A DNA stretch of 64,000 nt from Polycyclovorans sp002706265 (GTDB lineage Bacteria; Pseudomonadota; Gammaproteobacteria; Nevskiales; Nevskiaceae), in NCBI GenBank assembly GCA_963973915.1, contig CAXBBM010000005.1, positions 173,950 to 237,949 on the forward strand, read 5' to 3'. Shown piece by piece: positions 17,033-25,401 of this stretch. Under the pieces are notes generated by a model. That model did not search any database and was not told the DNA's origin. It was given only the letters and a program-made list of their open reading frames with translations. The position numbers were made by a program, and so were the translations under genes. Numbering within the stretch: the stretch's first letter is position 1; the number at the start of each line of letters is the position of its first letter.

Positions 17033-17554
17033 TCAGGGCGTGGCGGACCACAACGCAATGCCCACGGGCGCCACGCGGGCCGCGCATTCTGCCACCGTCC
17101 CCGCGCCGGGCACCTGCAGGGCGGGGTCAATTTCGGCCCACGGCCGCAACACGAACGCACGCTGGGCGATACCGGGATGGGGCAACTGCAGGGCAGGGTC
17201 GGTGCTGGCCCAGCCCTCCACGTGCAGAAGGTCAAGGTCCAGTGCGCGCGGGCCCCAGCGCACCCCGTGCGGATCACGCCCGGCGTGGCGCTCCAGGCGC
17301 TTCAACAGGCGCAGCAGGGTCGCCGGTGCAAGGCGGGTCTGAATCCGCATGACGGCGTTGGCGTAGTCCGGCTGGTCGGAAGGGCCCATGGGCGGGCTGC
17401 GGTACAGCGAGGACTGCGCCAACGCCCGGGTGCCGGGCAAGCGGTCGATGGCCTGCATCGCGGCCGCAACCTGCCGGTCGGGGCTGGCGCCCCAGGTCCC
17501 TTGCAGATTGCTGCCCACGCCAATCCAGGCTTGGCGCGCGCCGCCGACATTCAT
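17033..17554 (-). CDS. folK: FolK, HPPK of folate synthesis
   Basis: FolK transfers pyrophosphate from ATP to 6-hydroxymethyl-dihydropterin. The 173-aa product from ATG 17554 starts MNVGGARQAWIGVGSNLQ, with QSSLYRSPPMG and RWGPRALDLDLLHV carrying the conserved acidic ATP-magnesium site. A longer open frame reaching 17725 lies inside pcnB and is rejected. It starts 10 bp after the pcnB stop, as in pseudomonads. Confidence 0.95.
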   Translation of the reverse strand: MNVGGARQAWIGVGSNLQGTWGASPDRQVAAAMQAIDRLPGTRALAQSSLYRSPPMGPSDQPDYANAVMRIQTRLAPATLLRLLKRLERHAGRDPHGVRWGPRALDLDLLHVEGWASTDPALQLPHPGIAQRAFVLRPWAEIDPALQVPGAGTVAECAARVAPVGIALWSATP

Positions 17555-17564
17555 CCGGCCGGAC

Positions 17565-18884
17565 TCAGGCAGGGGTTTCAGACCGCGTCCGCGCCCGTCT
17601 GCGGCGACGGCGCTTGCGCGGCGGCGCGTCGTCATCGACCGGCACGGCGTCATCGAAAACCCCGATGTCGTCATCGCCGCGCTCGGCGGTGAGTCGCGTT
17701 TGCGCCTCGGTCCACCAGTCGGCAAGGGCTTGCGGCACCTCGCCCACTTCGGCGCGCAACAGGAGAAAGTCGTATGCGGCGCGGAACCGCGGATGGCCCA
17801 TCAGACGTCGCGCACGGCCGTCACTCTGTTGCTCGAAGCGCGGCTGCATCAGCCAGATTTCGCGCATCGGAATGGAGAAGCGCTTGGGAATCGCCACACG
17901 GCGAATGGCCCGCCCCAGAACCTCCTCGGCCGCCTGTTGCATCACCACCGCCGGGCTGGGACGCTCACGGCGAAGCGTCTGCCGATAGCGCTGCAGCACC
18001 GGCGGCCAGAGCAGCGCGGCATAGAGAAACGCGGGCGACACCGGCAAATCATTGCGAATGCGCTCGGCCGTGTTCGACAGCGCCAGGGCCACGAAATCAT
18101 CGGCCATGTCGTCGCGATCACAGAGCCGGTCGGTGTCGGGAAACAGCTCGGTAAACAGGCCGAAGTGCGCCAGGCTCTCGTAATTGGCCACGGCATCGAC
18201 GTTCTGCAGAATTTTCAACACCTCATCGAACAGCCGCGCGGCCGGGATTTCGCGCAGCAGCGGGGCCAGGCGGGCAATCGGCTCGGCCGTGTCGGCGGCC
18301 AGTTCGAAGTGCAGCTTGTTGGCGATGCGCACCGCGCGCAGCATGCGCACCGGGTCTTCGCGATACCGCGACTCGACATCGCCAATCATGCGAATCACCC
18401 GGGCCTGCAGGTCGTCCAGCCCGCCGCAGTAGTCGACGATGCTGAAGTCGCTGATGTCGTAATACAGGGCGTTGACGGTGAAATCGCGGCGGAAGGCATC
18501 GGTTTCCAGCGTGCCGTACACGTTGTCCGACAGGATGCGGCCGGTGTCGTCACGCTCCATGCTGTCGCTGATGGCGCCGCGGAAGGTGGTCAACTCGATC
18601 ACTTCGCCGCCAAAACGCACGTGGCAGATCACGAAGCGGCGTCCGATCAGCCGGCAACTGCGGAACAGCGGCTTGATCTGTTCGGGATGCGCGTTGGTGG
18701 CAATGTCGAAATCCTTCGGCGTGATGCCGGCGAGGATGTCGCGGACCCCACCGCCGACCAGGTACGCCTCGAACCCGGCATCGCGCAGGGTGTAAAGGGT
18801 TCTCAGCGCCGCCGCCGACAACATCGAACGTGAAACCGGATGATCGGCGCGCGGAATGCGCCGAGGTTCTAAGGCAGAAGTGAT
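17565..18884 (-). CDS. pcnB: PcnB, poly(A) polymerase I, with a probable ATC start codon
   Basis: PcnB adds poly(A) tails to RNA 3' ends and marks them for decay. The product has the nucleotidyltransferase motif LVGGGVRD with DFDIAT, the RRDFTVNALYY region, an RNA-binding region and a basic tail (RKRRRRRRAR). The first ATG (18824) would remove the conserved IPRADHPVSRS segment, which aligns with E. coli IPREQHAISRK. That segment is encoded in frame upstream, with no ATG, GTG or TTG. ATC at 18884 has GAGG 8 nt upstream and gives 439 aa. E. coli pcnB is known to start at AUU, so the start is placed at ATC. If wrong, the ATG form is 419 aa. Confidence 0.9.
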   Translation of the reverse strand: MTSALEPRRIPRADHPVSRSMLSAAALRTLYTLRDAGFEAYLVGGGVRDILAGITPKDFDIATNAHPEQIKPLFRSCRLIGRRFVICHVRFGGEVIELTTFRGAISDSMERDDTGRILSDNVYGTLETDAFRRDFTVNALYYDISDFSIVDYCGGLDDLQARVIRMIGDVESRYREDPVRMLRAVRIANKLHFELAADTAEPIARLAPLLREIPAARLFDEVLKILQNVDAVANYESLAHFGLFTELFPDTDRLCDRDDMADDFVALALSNTAERIRNDLPVSPAFLYAALLWPPVLQRYRQTLRRERPSPAVVMQQAAEEVLGRAIRRVAIPKRFSIPMREIWLMQPRFEQQSDGRARRLMGHPRFRAAYDFLLLRAEVGEVPQALADWWTEAQTRLTAERGDDDIGVFDDAVPVDDDAPPRKRRRRRRARTRSETPA

Positions 18885-19009
18885 GGTGACACCCTCGAGG
18901 TCTTGATTTGACCACGACGGCCGGAATCGACCGCGTGTCGCCTTATAGTATCGGTCGCCCCTTTTCGCCGCATCTCTTGACGATGCGCACCGCCCAGGAA
19001 CCCCCCTTG

Positions 19010-19711
19010 ATGTCCGAGATTCCGATGATGACGCCGGAAGCCCTGAAACCGTCTGACCTGCTGCGTGAATGGCGCCTGCTGAAGGACCTCGCCGCCTACG
19101 CCGCCGATCGCAGCCTCAGCGACCTGCCGCGCGGCCAGGCCTCGGTGATGGTGATTCCCGGCTTCGGTGCCGGAGACTGGGCCACCGGCATTCTGCGCGG
19201 CCGCCTGTCGCGCCTCGGTCACCACGTGTACGGCTGGGGCCTGGGCATCAACAGGGGTCAACTGGGGCGCGATGCCGAGCGCCTGATGCCCAAGCTGCAG
19301 GCCATCGTCGCGCGTCGCGACCGACCGGTGACGCTGATCGGCTGGAGCCTGGGCGGGGTGATCGCCCGTCAAGTGGCGCGCCAGCAGCCGGGGCTGGTGA
19401 ACGACATCATCGCCCTTGGAACCCCCCTGGTCGGCGGCCCCAAATTCACCTTCACGGCGCCCTGGTATGCGCGCAAGGGCATGGACCTCGACGCGATGGC
19501 CCGCAAGGTGGACGACTTCGAATCCAGCCACGCCCTGCCCTGTCCTTTGCTCAGCGTCTTCACGCCGCATGACGGCATGGTCCACCCGGGCGCCAGCCAC
19601 GACCCGCACCATCCCGAGGTCACCTACCGCGAAGTCAACGCATCTCACCTCGGGCTGTGCCTCGCCCCCGAGGTGATCGAGATCATTGCCCTTAGGCTGG
19701 CACGCGCATGA
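19010..19711 (+). CDS. Alpha/beta hydrolase (lipase-like)
   Basis: A 233-aa predicted serine hydrolase with the nucleophile elbow GWSLGG (Ser113), a candidate acid in VFTPHDGMVH and a candidate His in VNASHLGL. The oxyanion region is VMVIPGFGAGDW. No signal peptide is seen, so it is likely cytoplasmic. ATG 19010 has AGGAA 9 nt upstream and is preferred to ATG 18983. Its stop overlaps the next ATG as ATGA, coupling it to an RDD protein. The substrate is unknown. Confidence 0.82.
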   Translation: MSEIPMMTPEALKPSDLLREWRLLKDLAAYAADRSLSDLPRGQASVMVIPGFGAGDWATGILRGRLSRLGHHVYGWGLGINRGQLGRDAERLMPKLQAIVARRDRPVTLIGWSLGGVIARQVARQQPGLVNDIIALGTPLVGGPKFTFTAPWYARKGMDLDAMARKVDDFESSHALPCPLLSVFTPHDGMVHPGASHDPHHPEVTYREVNASHLGLCLAPEVIEIIALRLARA

Positions 19712-20133
19712 GCAAGGTCCCTGTTCCCGCCTCGCTGCGTCGACGTCTGGCCGCAACGCTCTACGACGGCCTGCTGCTGTTGGCGCTGTGGATGTCGACC
19801 ACCCTGCTGACCGTGGTCGTCACCGACGCCGCCGGCCTGCCGCGCCCGCCCGATCTGCTGCGGGCATTGCTGATTCTGGTCGCCTTCGCCTTCTTCGGCT
19901 GGAGCTGGACCCACGGCGGCCAGACCCTGGGGGGCCGCGCCTGGAAACTGCGGGTGGAAACCCCCGCCGGCACCCTGATCAACTGGCCGACCGCGATGCT
20001 GCGGTTCACCGCTGGCATCACCTGGATCCCGCTGGGCGTTGTCTGGAGCTTCAGTTCGGCAGATCGTCGCGCCCTGCACGACGTGATCGCCGGGACCCGC
20101 GTGGTCAGGGTGATGGAAGACGAAGCCGCGTAG
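19708..20133 (+). CDS. RDD family membrane protein
   Basis: A 141-aa protein with three probable membrane segments (LYDGLLLLALWM..., LLRALLILVAFAFFGWSW, and AMLRFTAGITWIPLGVVW) and the signature RRLAATLYDG, GQTLGGRAWKLRV and DRRALHDVIAGTRVV of RDD proteins. The family is widespread, with transport-related functions in some members. It is coupled to the hydrolase upstream and is convergent with lptG, with 10 bp between stops. Confidence 0.88.
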   Translation: MSKVPVPASLRRRLAATLYDGLLLLALWMSTTLLTVVVTDAAGLPRPPDLLRALLILVAFAFFGWSWTHGGQTLGGRAWKLRVETPAGTLINWPTAMLRFTAGITWIPLGVVWSFSSADRRALHDVIAGTRVVRVMEDEAA

Positions 20134-20143
20134 CCGGCCGGCG

Positions 20144-21220
20144 TCAACGCGCGCGTCGCAGCTTCCAGAAACCGGCCACCACCAGCGCCAGACTGGGCAG
20201 CCCGGCGCCGACAATGGCCGGCCAGCCAAACAGCTGGCCGATACTGAGCGACACCTCGTTGATGACGAAAAAGGCCACGCCGATCAGCACACCGAGAAAC
20301 AGTCGCTGCCCCATGCCGCTGTCCCGCATCGAGCCAAACACGAAGGGCACCGCGAAAAACGTCATCGCCAGCACCGTGAACGGCACCATCAGCTTGCGCC
20401 ACAGCGAACGCTCGGCGCGCACCGTGTCGAGCGCGTTGGCATCGAGATAGTCCACCAGTCGCATCAGGCCGCGGATCGACGTGCTGTCGGCCTCCAGCAG
20501 CAAGAGCTGCAAGACCTCGGGCGACAGATCGCCGCCCCACTCGGCCGCCGCCTCGGTGTTTGAGCGCACCCGCTCATCCGCAAACTCGGTGCGGCTCACG
20601 CCGGACAATTGCCAGCGCTGGCGGCTGGCGTCGTAGCGCATTTCATCTATTTGGGACCACGCCAGCAGCGCACCAGCGCCGTCCAGCTCGAACAGTTCGA
20701 CCGGCCCCATCACCTCCGGGGACTGGATATTGAGCGCGTGCACCACGTCATTGCCCACCCGCAACCAGGCAGGCCGCTGAACCTCGACCGCTGCCCCGCC
20801 GCCGCCCAGCCGGGCACTGGCCTTGAGGCGCTCGGCGCGATCGGCGGTCCACGGCGCCACGAAGTCGCCCAGGGCAACGGCCATTGTTGCGGTAATCACC
20901 CCCGCCATCAACGCCGACCCGGCCAGCCGGAACGTCGAGATGCCGGACGCCCGCAACGCAGTCAGTTCGCTCTGCGATGACAGCACCCCCATCCCGGCCA
21001 TGGTGCCGAGCAGCGCAATCACCGGCAGCAGGGTGTACAGCGCCGTGGGCATCATCAACACCGTGAAGGCGCCGAGCTTCAACAGGCCGAAGCTGCCCTG
21101 CCCGGCGTCATCGACATCGCCGATGAAACTGATGAAGCTGAAGAGGGCGATCAGCACCAGCGCCACCAGGCCGCTCATGGTCATCACGTGACGTGCGATG
21201 TACCGGTCATAGCGCCTCAC
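20144..21220 (-). CDS. lptG: LptG, LPS export permease
   Basis: LptG and LptF form the membrane part of the LptB2FG ABC transporter that extracts lipopolysaccharide from the inner membrane toward LptC and LptA. The 358-aa product has the typical three N-terminal membrane helices, a periplasmic beta-jellyroll domain and three C-terminal helices (KLMVPFTVLAMTFFAVPFVFGSMRDSGMG). The start is GTG 21220, which overlaps the lptF stop as GTGA. The longer frame running into lptF is rejected. Confidence 0.94.
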   Translation of the reverse strand: MRRYDRYIARHVMTMSGLVALVLIALFSFISFIGDVDDAGQGSFGLLKLGAFTVLMMPTALYTLLPVIALLGTMAGMGVLSSQSELTALRASGISTFRLAGSALMAGVITATMAVALGDFVAPWTADRAERLKASARLGGGGAAVEVQRPAWLRVGNDVVHALNIQSPEVMGPVELFELDGAGALLAWSQIDEMRYDASRQRWQLSGVSRTEFADERVRSNTEAAAEWGGDLSPEVLQLLLLEADSTSIRGLMRLVDYLDANALDTVRAERSLWRKLMVPFTVLAMTFFAVPFVFGSMRDSGMGQRLFLGVLIGVAFFVINEVSLSIGQLFGWPAIVGAGLPSLALVVAGFWKLRRAR

Positions 21221-22296
21221 GTGCGCCACCCCGCCTGCTTGGCGATCAGCGCCAGGGCCAGGGCCGCGAAGATGGCGTGCACCCACCAGATGCCCAGCAT
21301 CGGCGGCAGGGTGCCGTTGGCAATCCACACCTGGGCCAGGGTGATGGTCTGGCTGTACACCAGATACAGCACCACGCCGATCACCATGCGGCCATAACGA
21401 CCGCTGCGCGGCCGCACGTGCGACAGCGGCACCGCCAGCAGCGCCAAGATCAGCACCGAAATCGGCACGGCGATGCGGAATGCCCACTCGGCGCGGTCGG
21501 GCAACGCTTCGGACTGTCTCAGCTCGGCGCTGGGGGCCAGCTTCCGCTTGTTGCTGAGCTCGGCGAACGCCGGTGGCGGAATCCGCACGGTGATGCTGTC
21601 AAAGCCGATGACATCGAAGGCCGACTCGCCCTGCCGCCCCTCATAGCGATGGCCGCTTTCCAGGGTGACGATGCGCGCGCCGGTCGCCGGATCGGCGGCA
21701 CTGCCGCCGCCGTCAGAGACCACCACGGCCACCCTGCCGTCGGCGAGCCGCTGCACCGCGAAGAAATTGCGGATCTCGCTGCCGTCACTGCTGACCTGGC
21801 CGGTATAAAGCGTGGCGTTCACCGCGCCGACATCGGTGAAGCGCCCGGCCTCGAACGGGTTGTAGCGATTGTTGCGCGCGGCATCGGCCACCAGACGATC
21901 GGCCGTCCGCCCCGCCCAGGGGCCAAGCTCGAACGACATCACCGCCGTCAGCACGCAGATGCCGGCTGCCAGCAGCATCACCGGCCGATACAGCGTGGTC
22001 AGCGGAACGCCGCAGGCCAACAAGGCGGTGATCTCCTGGTCACGGTAAAGGCGCCCCAGCGCCATCATCACGGCCAGCAGCAGCGAAATGGGGGTAAGCA
22101 CGATCAGGTACTGCATGCTCGACAGCCCCGCCACCTGAAACAGCAACTCCTTGGGCAACTGTCCGCTGGCGGCATCGCCGAGAAAGCGTGCGAAACGCGT
22201 CGCCAGCATGATCGCCAGCAACACGACGGTCACCGCGAGCCAGCTCTGGGTCACTTCACGCAGCAGGTAGCGTTCGAACAGGCGCGCACGGGTCAT
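21217..22296 (-). CDS. lptF: LptF, LPS export permease
   Basis: LptF is the partner permease of LptG. The 359-aa product from ATG 22296 begins MTRARLFERYLLREV, has a long N-terminal helix set, a periplasmic domain around FDSITVRIPPPAF and C-terminal helices with PLSHVRPRSGRYGRM. A TTG two codons further upstream is also possible. It is divergent from pepA, the usual arrangement in gammaproteobacteria, with 167 bp between. Confidence 0.94.
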   Translation of the reverse strand: MTRARLFERYLLREVTQSWLAVTVVLLAIMLATRFARFLGDAASGQLPKELLFQVAGLSSMQYLIVLTPISLLLAVMMALGRLYRDQEITALLACGVPLTTLYRPVMLLAAGICVLTAVMSFELGPWAGRTADRLVADAARNNRYNPFEAGRFTDVGAVNATLYTGQVSSDGSEIRNFFAVQRLADGRVAVVVSDGGGSAADPATGARIVTLESGHRYEGRQGESAFDVIGFDSITVRIPPPAFAELSNKRKLAPSAELRQSEALPDRAEWAFRIAVPISVLILALLAVPLSHVRPRSGRYGRMVIGVVLYLVYSQTITLAQVWIANGTLPPMLGIWWVHAIFAALALALIAKQAGWRT

Positions 22297-22463
22297 CGCC
22301 AAATTATGCCCGTGCCGGGACTGAATCCGGTGTGATGCGCGCGATGTTTGTCGGCCGACACCGCGATCAGCGCGTCTTGAAGCGACTGCTTACACTGCCT
22401 CATAGCTGCTTCCCTGCTGCCCGCTCGCCCGGCCGCACACCCACATTCAGGACCTTGCACCCC

Positions 22464-23960
22464 ATGGACTTCCGCTATTCCACCGCCGCTGATGCCCCCC
22501 GAACCGACTGCCTGGTGCTCCCTTTGCCCGAGGGCGATGCGGCACTGCGGGTGATCGCCGCGCTGCCGCCCGCCGTGCGCAATCAGGTGGAGCGCGCGCG
22601 CAAGGACGGCGACTTCACCGGCAAGCTGGGGACCACGCAACTGCTGCTGCTCGGTGCCGATGGCGAGGCGCCGGCGCCGCGCGTGCTGCTGGTCGGCACG
22701 GGCAAGAATGAGGCTTCTGACAAAGCGCTGAAGAAAATCATCGGCGCCGTCTACAGCGGCCTGAAGGGCACCACGGCCGCCAGTGCGCAACTGGACCTCG
22801 CCCACCTGCCGGGCGCGCTGGCCGCCCAACCTCTGGCTGAGCGCGTGGTGCGCTTTGGCGAGGACGCGCTCTATCGCATGGACCAGTGCAAGGGCGAGGC
22901 CGCGCAGGCCAAGATCACGCCCCCGAAGCTCAGCAGCCTGATCCTGACCGGGGCGGCCGCAGAGGCCGCGGCCATCGAACGGGGCATTGCCCAGGGCAAG
23001 GCCACCGCCGCGGGCATCAAGCTGGCCAAGGATCTGGCCAACCTGCCCGGCAACCTCTGCACGCCCACCTATCTGGCCGAAACCGCCGAGCAACTGGCGG
23101 CCGAACTGCCCATCGCCACCCGCATTCTCGAACAGTCCGACATGGAGGCGCTGGGCATGGGCGCGCTGCTGTCGGTGGCCAAAGGCTCACGCCAGCCCCC
23201 CAAGTTCATCATCATGGAATACCGCAACGGGCCGGACGACGCCAAGCCCATCGCGCTGGTCGGCAAGGGCCTGACCTTCGATGCCGGCGGCATTTCCATC
23301 AAGCCCGCCGGCAAGATGGACGAGATGAAGTTCGACATGTGCGGCGGTGCCACCGTGTTCGGGGCAATCAAGGCGGCGGCGCTGCTCAAGCTGCCGATCA
23401 ACCTCGTCGGACTGGTGCCTGCCTCCGAAAACCTGCCGGACGGCGCCGCCAACAAGCCCGGCGACATCGTCACCTCCATGGCCGGCATCACCATCGAAGT
23501 GCTCAACACCGACGCCGAAGGCCGCCTGATTCTGTGTGACGCGCTGACCTACGCCGAAAAATTCCACGCGCCCGAGATGTGCATCGACTTCGCAACCCTC
23601 ACCGGGGCGTGCGTGGTCGCGCTGGGGCATCCGGCAAGCGGCCTGTTCAGCAACGACGACCCGCTGGCCGAGGCGCTGCTCAAGGCCGGCACCGACACGG
23701 CCGACCGCGCCTGGCGCCTGCCGCTGTGGGAGGAATACGACGATCAGCTGTTCAGCGACTTCGCCGACATTCCCAACATCGCCACCCGCGGCGCGGGTGA
23801 GGCCGGCGCCATCGTGGCCGCCATGTTCCTGCAGCGCTTCGCCAAGAACATGCGCTGGGCGCACCTGGACATTGCGGCCTCGTCTTGGGTCGGCAAAAAG
23901 GCCACCGGCCGCCCGGTGGCGATGGTGACGCAGTTTCTGGTGGATCAGGCCGCCAAATGA
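22464..23960 (+). CDS. pepA: PepA, leucyl aminopeptidase
   Basis: PepA is a hexameric M17 metallo-aminopeptidase and, in E. coli, also a DNA-binding accessory factor. The 498-aa product has the metal-ligand segment GKGLTFDAGGISIKP, FDMCGGATVFG, and the family signature NTDAEGRL. ATG 22464 (MDFRYSTAAD) is preferred over an in-frame extension to 22332 because it matches the family N-terminus and AGGA lies 12 nt upstream. The stop overlaps holC as ATGA. Confidence 0.95.
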   Translation: MDFRYSTAADAPRTDCLVLPLPEGDAALRVIAALPPAVRNQVERARKDGDFTGKLGTTQLLLLGADGEAPAPRVLLVGTGKNEASDKALKKIIGAVYSGLKGTTAASAQLDLAHLPGALAAQPLAERVVRFGEDALYRMDQCKGEAAQAKITPPKLSSLILTGAAAEAAAIERGIAQGKATAAGIKLAKDLANLPGNLCTPTYLAETAEQLAAELPIATRILEQSDMEALGMGALLSVAKGSRQPPKFIIMEYRNGPDDAKPIALVGKGLTFDAGGISIKPAGKMDEMKFDMCGGATVFGAIKAAALLKLPINLVGLVPASENLPDGAANKPGDIVTSMAGITIEVLNTDAEGRLILCDALTYAEKFHAPEMCIDFATLTGACVVALGHPASGLFSNDDPLAEALLKAGTDTADRAWRLPLWEEYDDQLFSDFADIPNIATRGAGEAGAIVAAMFLQRFAKNMRWAHLDIAASSWVGKKATGRPVAMVTQFLVDQAAK

Positions 23961-24382
23961 CGCGGGTTGATTTTTACGTGCTCGGCGCCGCGGTGGCCGA
24001 TCCGGTGGCCACGGTCTGCAAGCTCTGCGACAAGGCGGCCGCGCAAGGCCAGAAGGTCTACGTGCGCGCGCCGCCCGACCAGCAGGTGGCGCTCGATGGC
24101 GCGCTGTGGAGCACCCGCCAGGGCAGTTTTATTGCCCACGAAACCTGGAGCGGCCAGGCCATCGCCGCACCGCAGCCCGCCGTGCTGATGGGCGAGGCCG
24201 AGCCGCCCGACACCCACCTCGACGTGCTGGTCAACCTGGGCACCGACATTCCGGCCTGGTTTGGCCGGTTCGAGCGCGTGCTGGAGCTGGTCTCGGGCGA
24301 CGCCGCCCAGCGCGCCGCCTCAAGAGTCCGCTTCAAGGCCTATCGGGACAAAGGCTTCCCGCTGCAAACCCACGAGCTTTGA
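23957..24382 (+). CDS. holC: HolC, DNA polymerase III chi subunit
   Basis: HolC is the chi subunit of the clamp-loader complex and binds single-strand binding protein. The 141-aa product begins MTRVDFYVLG and contains VCKLCDKAAAQGQKVYV, WSGQAIAAPQPAVLMGE and the C-terminal RFKAYRDKGFPLQTHEL region typical of the family. ATG 23957 overlaps the pepA stop. In most gammaproteobacteria valS follows directly; here about 3 kb of other genes intervene. Confidence 0.92.
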   Translation: MTRVDFYVLGAAVADPVATVCKLCDKAAAQGQKVYVRAPPDQQVALDGALWSTRQGSFIAHETWSGQAIAAPQPAVLMGEAEPPDTHLDVLVNLGTDIPAWFGRFERVLELVSGDAAQRAASRVRFKAYRDKGFPLQTHEL

Positions 24383-24435
24383 GCCTGCCGCCCCGGCACT
24401 CGGCCGGCGCTGGGCCACCGCCCGTCACCGCGCAC

Positions 24436-24471
24436 AAAAAAACCGGGCGCTGGCACGGCCAACGCCCGGTT
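24436..24471 (-). terminator. Rho-independent terminator after the GlsB-like gene
   Basis: AACCGGGCG and CGCCCGGTT (24441-24449 and 24463-24471) pair around a 13-nt loop, and on the minus strand a run of seven T follows (24436-24442). It therefore ends the transcript of the minus-strand gene at 24492-24743. On the plus strand no T-run follows the hairpin, so it would not strongly stop holC. Confidence 0.85.
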
Positions 24472-24491
24472 CGGGGTCGTCACGCCTTGGC

Positions 24492-24743
24492 TCAGGCTTT
24501 GCGCAACAGCCGGTACAAGACCAGCAGCAATACTGCGCCGGCGGTGGCGACCAGCACGCCCTGCACGGTAAAGCCGGTGAAACTGGCAATGCCGAGCTGC
24601 GTTCCGACCCAGCCGCCGACGAAGGCGCCGCCAATGCCCAGCAGAATCGTGATGATGAATCCGCCAGGGTCACGACCGGGCAGCAGCAATTTGGCCAGCA
24701 GCCCCGCAATCAACCCCAACACGATCCAGGAAAGAATGCCCAT
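24492..24743 (-). CDS. GlsB/YeaQ/YmgE family membrane protein
   Basis: An 83-aa inner-membrane protein with three short Gly-rich hydrophobic segments: MGILSWIVLGLIAGLLAKLL, GGFIITILLGIGGAFVGGW and VQGVLVATAGAVLLLVLY. The pattern fits the transglycosylase-associated (GlsB/YeaQ/YmgE) family, stress-related proteins of unclear role. AAGGAG lies 8 nt before ATG 24743, a strong ribosome site that fixes the start. It stands alone, with its own terminator. Confidence 0.9.
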   Translation of the reverse strand: MGILSWIVLGLIAGLLAKLLLPGRDPGGFIITILLGIGGAFVGGWVGTQLGIASFTGFTVQGVLVATAGAVLLLVLYRLLRKA

Positions 24744-24853
24744 GGGTGCGCTCCTTATAGACTTGGTTTCAGCCACCGGACGGGTGACCGACATCACAGT
24801 ACCTGCACCACGTGAATCAACGCTGATCGGCCAAGCTCCGCTACCTTAGCGAC

Positions 24854-25294
24854 ATGACCGTCTGGACCCCGCACCTCTCCCCGTCCGTATGGCCGCCCGC
24901 GCGCCCTTGGCCGCGGCACCGCCTGTGGTGGCTGCTGCCGGCGCTCACGCTGGCCGTGCTTGCGAGTGGTTGCGCCAGCCGCTCACTGCGGCCCGGCGCG
25001 GGCGCCAGCGAAGTCGGGATTGCCAGCTATTACAGCGACCGTCACCACGGCCGCAAAACCGCCAGCGGCGAACTGTTCGACCGACACGGCATGAGCGCCG
25101 CCCACCGCACGCTGCCCTTTGGCACCCGGGTGCGCGTGCAGCACCTGCAGAACGGCCGCGAGGTGACGGTGCGCATCAACGACCGAGGCCCTTTCGTGAA
25201 AGGCCGCATCATCGATCTGTCGCACCGCGCCGCCGAAAAGCTCGACATGATCGACAGTGGCGTGGCCCGGGTGCGCGTGACGCCGCTGGATTAG
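24854..25294 (+). CDS. RlpA-like septal lipoprotein (double-psi beta-barrel)
   Basis: A 146-aa product with a long N-terminus, hydrophobic segment and lipobox LASGC (Cys near residue 40), then a RlpA-type double-psi beta-barrel: GIASYYSDRHHGRKTASGE, MSAAHRTLPFGTRVRV, RINDRGPF and IDLSHRAAEKL. RlpA proteins cleave or bind peptidoglycan lacking stem peptides. The SPOR domain that directs RlpA to the septum is absent, so this is a short form. It lies alone between a GlsB-like gene and a hydrolase. Confidence 0.87.
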   Translation: MTVWTPHLSPSVWPPARPWPRHRLWWLLPALTLAVLASGCASRSLRPGAGASEVGIASYYSDRHHGRKTASGELFDRHGMSAAHRTLPFGTRVRVQHLQNGREVTVRINDRGPFVKGRIIDLSHRAAEKLDMIDSGVARVRVTPLD

Positions 25295-25332
25295 ACCGCG
25301 TCACACTCAGGGTGAACTTGCCCGAACGACAC

Positions 25333-25352
25333 CGTTCATAACGGTTCATAAC
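25333..25352. repeat. Tandem 10-bp direct repeat upstream of the leader ORF
   Basis: CGTTCATAAC and GGTTCATAAC are adjacent (25333-25342 and 25343-25352), identical in nine of ten positions, and end 13 bp before the start codon of the short ORF at 25366. They may be a regulator or RNA-binding site; this is a guess from position. Confidence 0.6.
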
Positions 25353-25365
25353 GAAAGGACACGCC

Positions 25366-25401
25366 ATGCACCTTCTTCAACACCACGCTGACCTCAGGTG
25401 A
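25366..25401 (+). CDS. Possible 11-codon leader ORF upstream of a hydrolase
   Basis: ATG at 25366 has a strong AAGGA ribosome site (GAAAGGACACGCC before it) and encodes MHLLQHHADLR, then TGA. That stop overlaps the GTG start of the hydrolase (25398) as GTGA. The short ORF has a better ribosome site than the hydrolase itself. It may be a translationally coupled leader peptide. No attenuator hairpin is obvious. The peptide's codon content (Leu, His) may or may not matter. Confidence 0.45.
   Translation: MHLLQHHADLR

Noticed and set aside
18550..18915. A 121-codon frame overlapping the pcnB start region
   Set aside because: It lies in a different frame from pcnB and matches no family; the pcnB frame carries the conserved residues.
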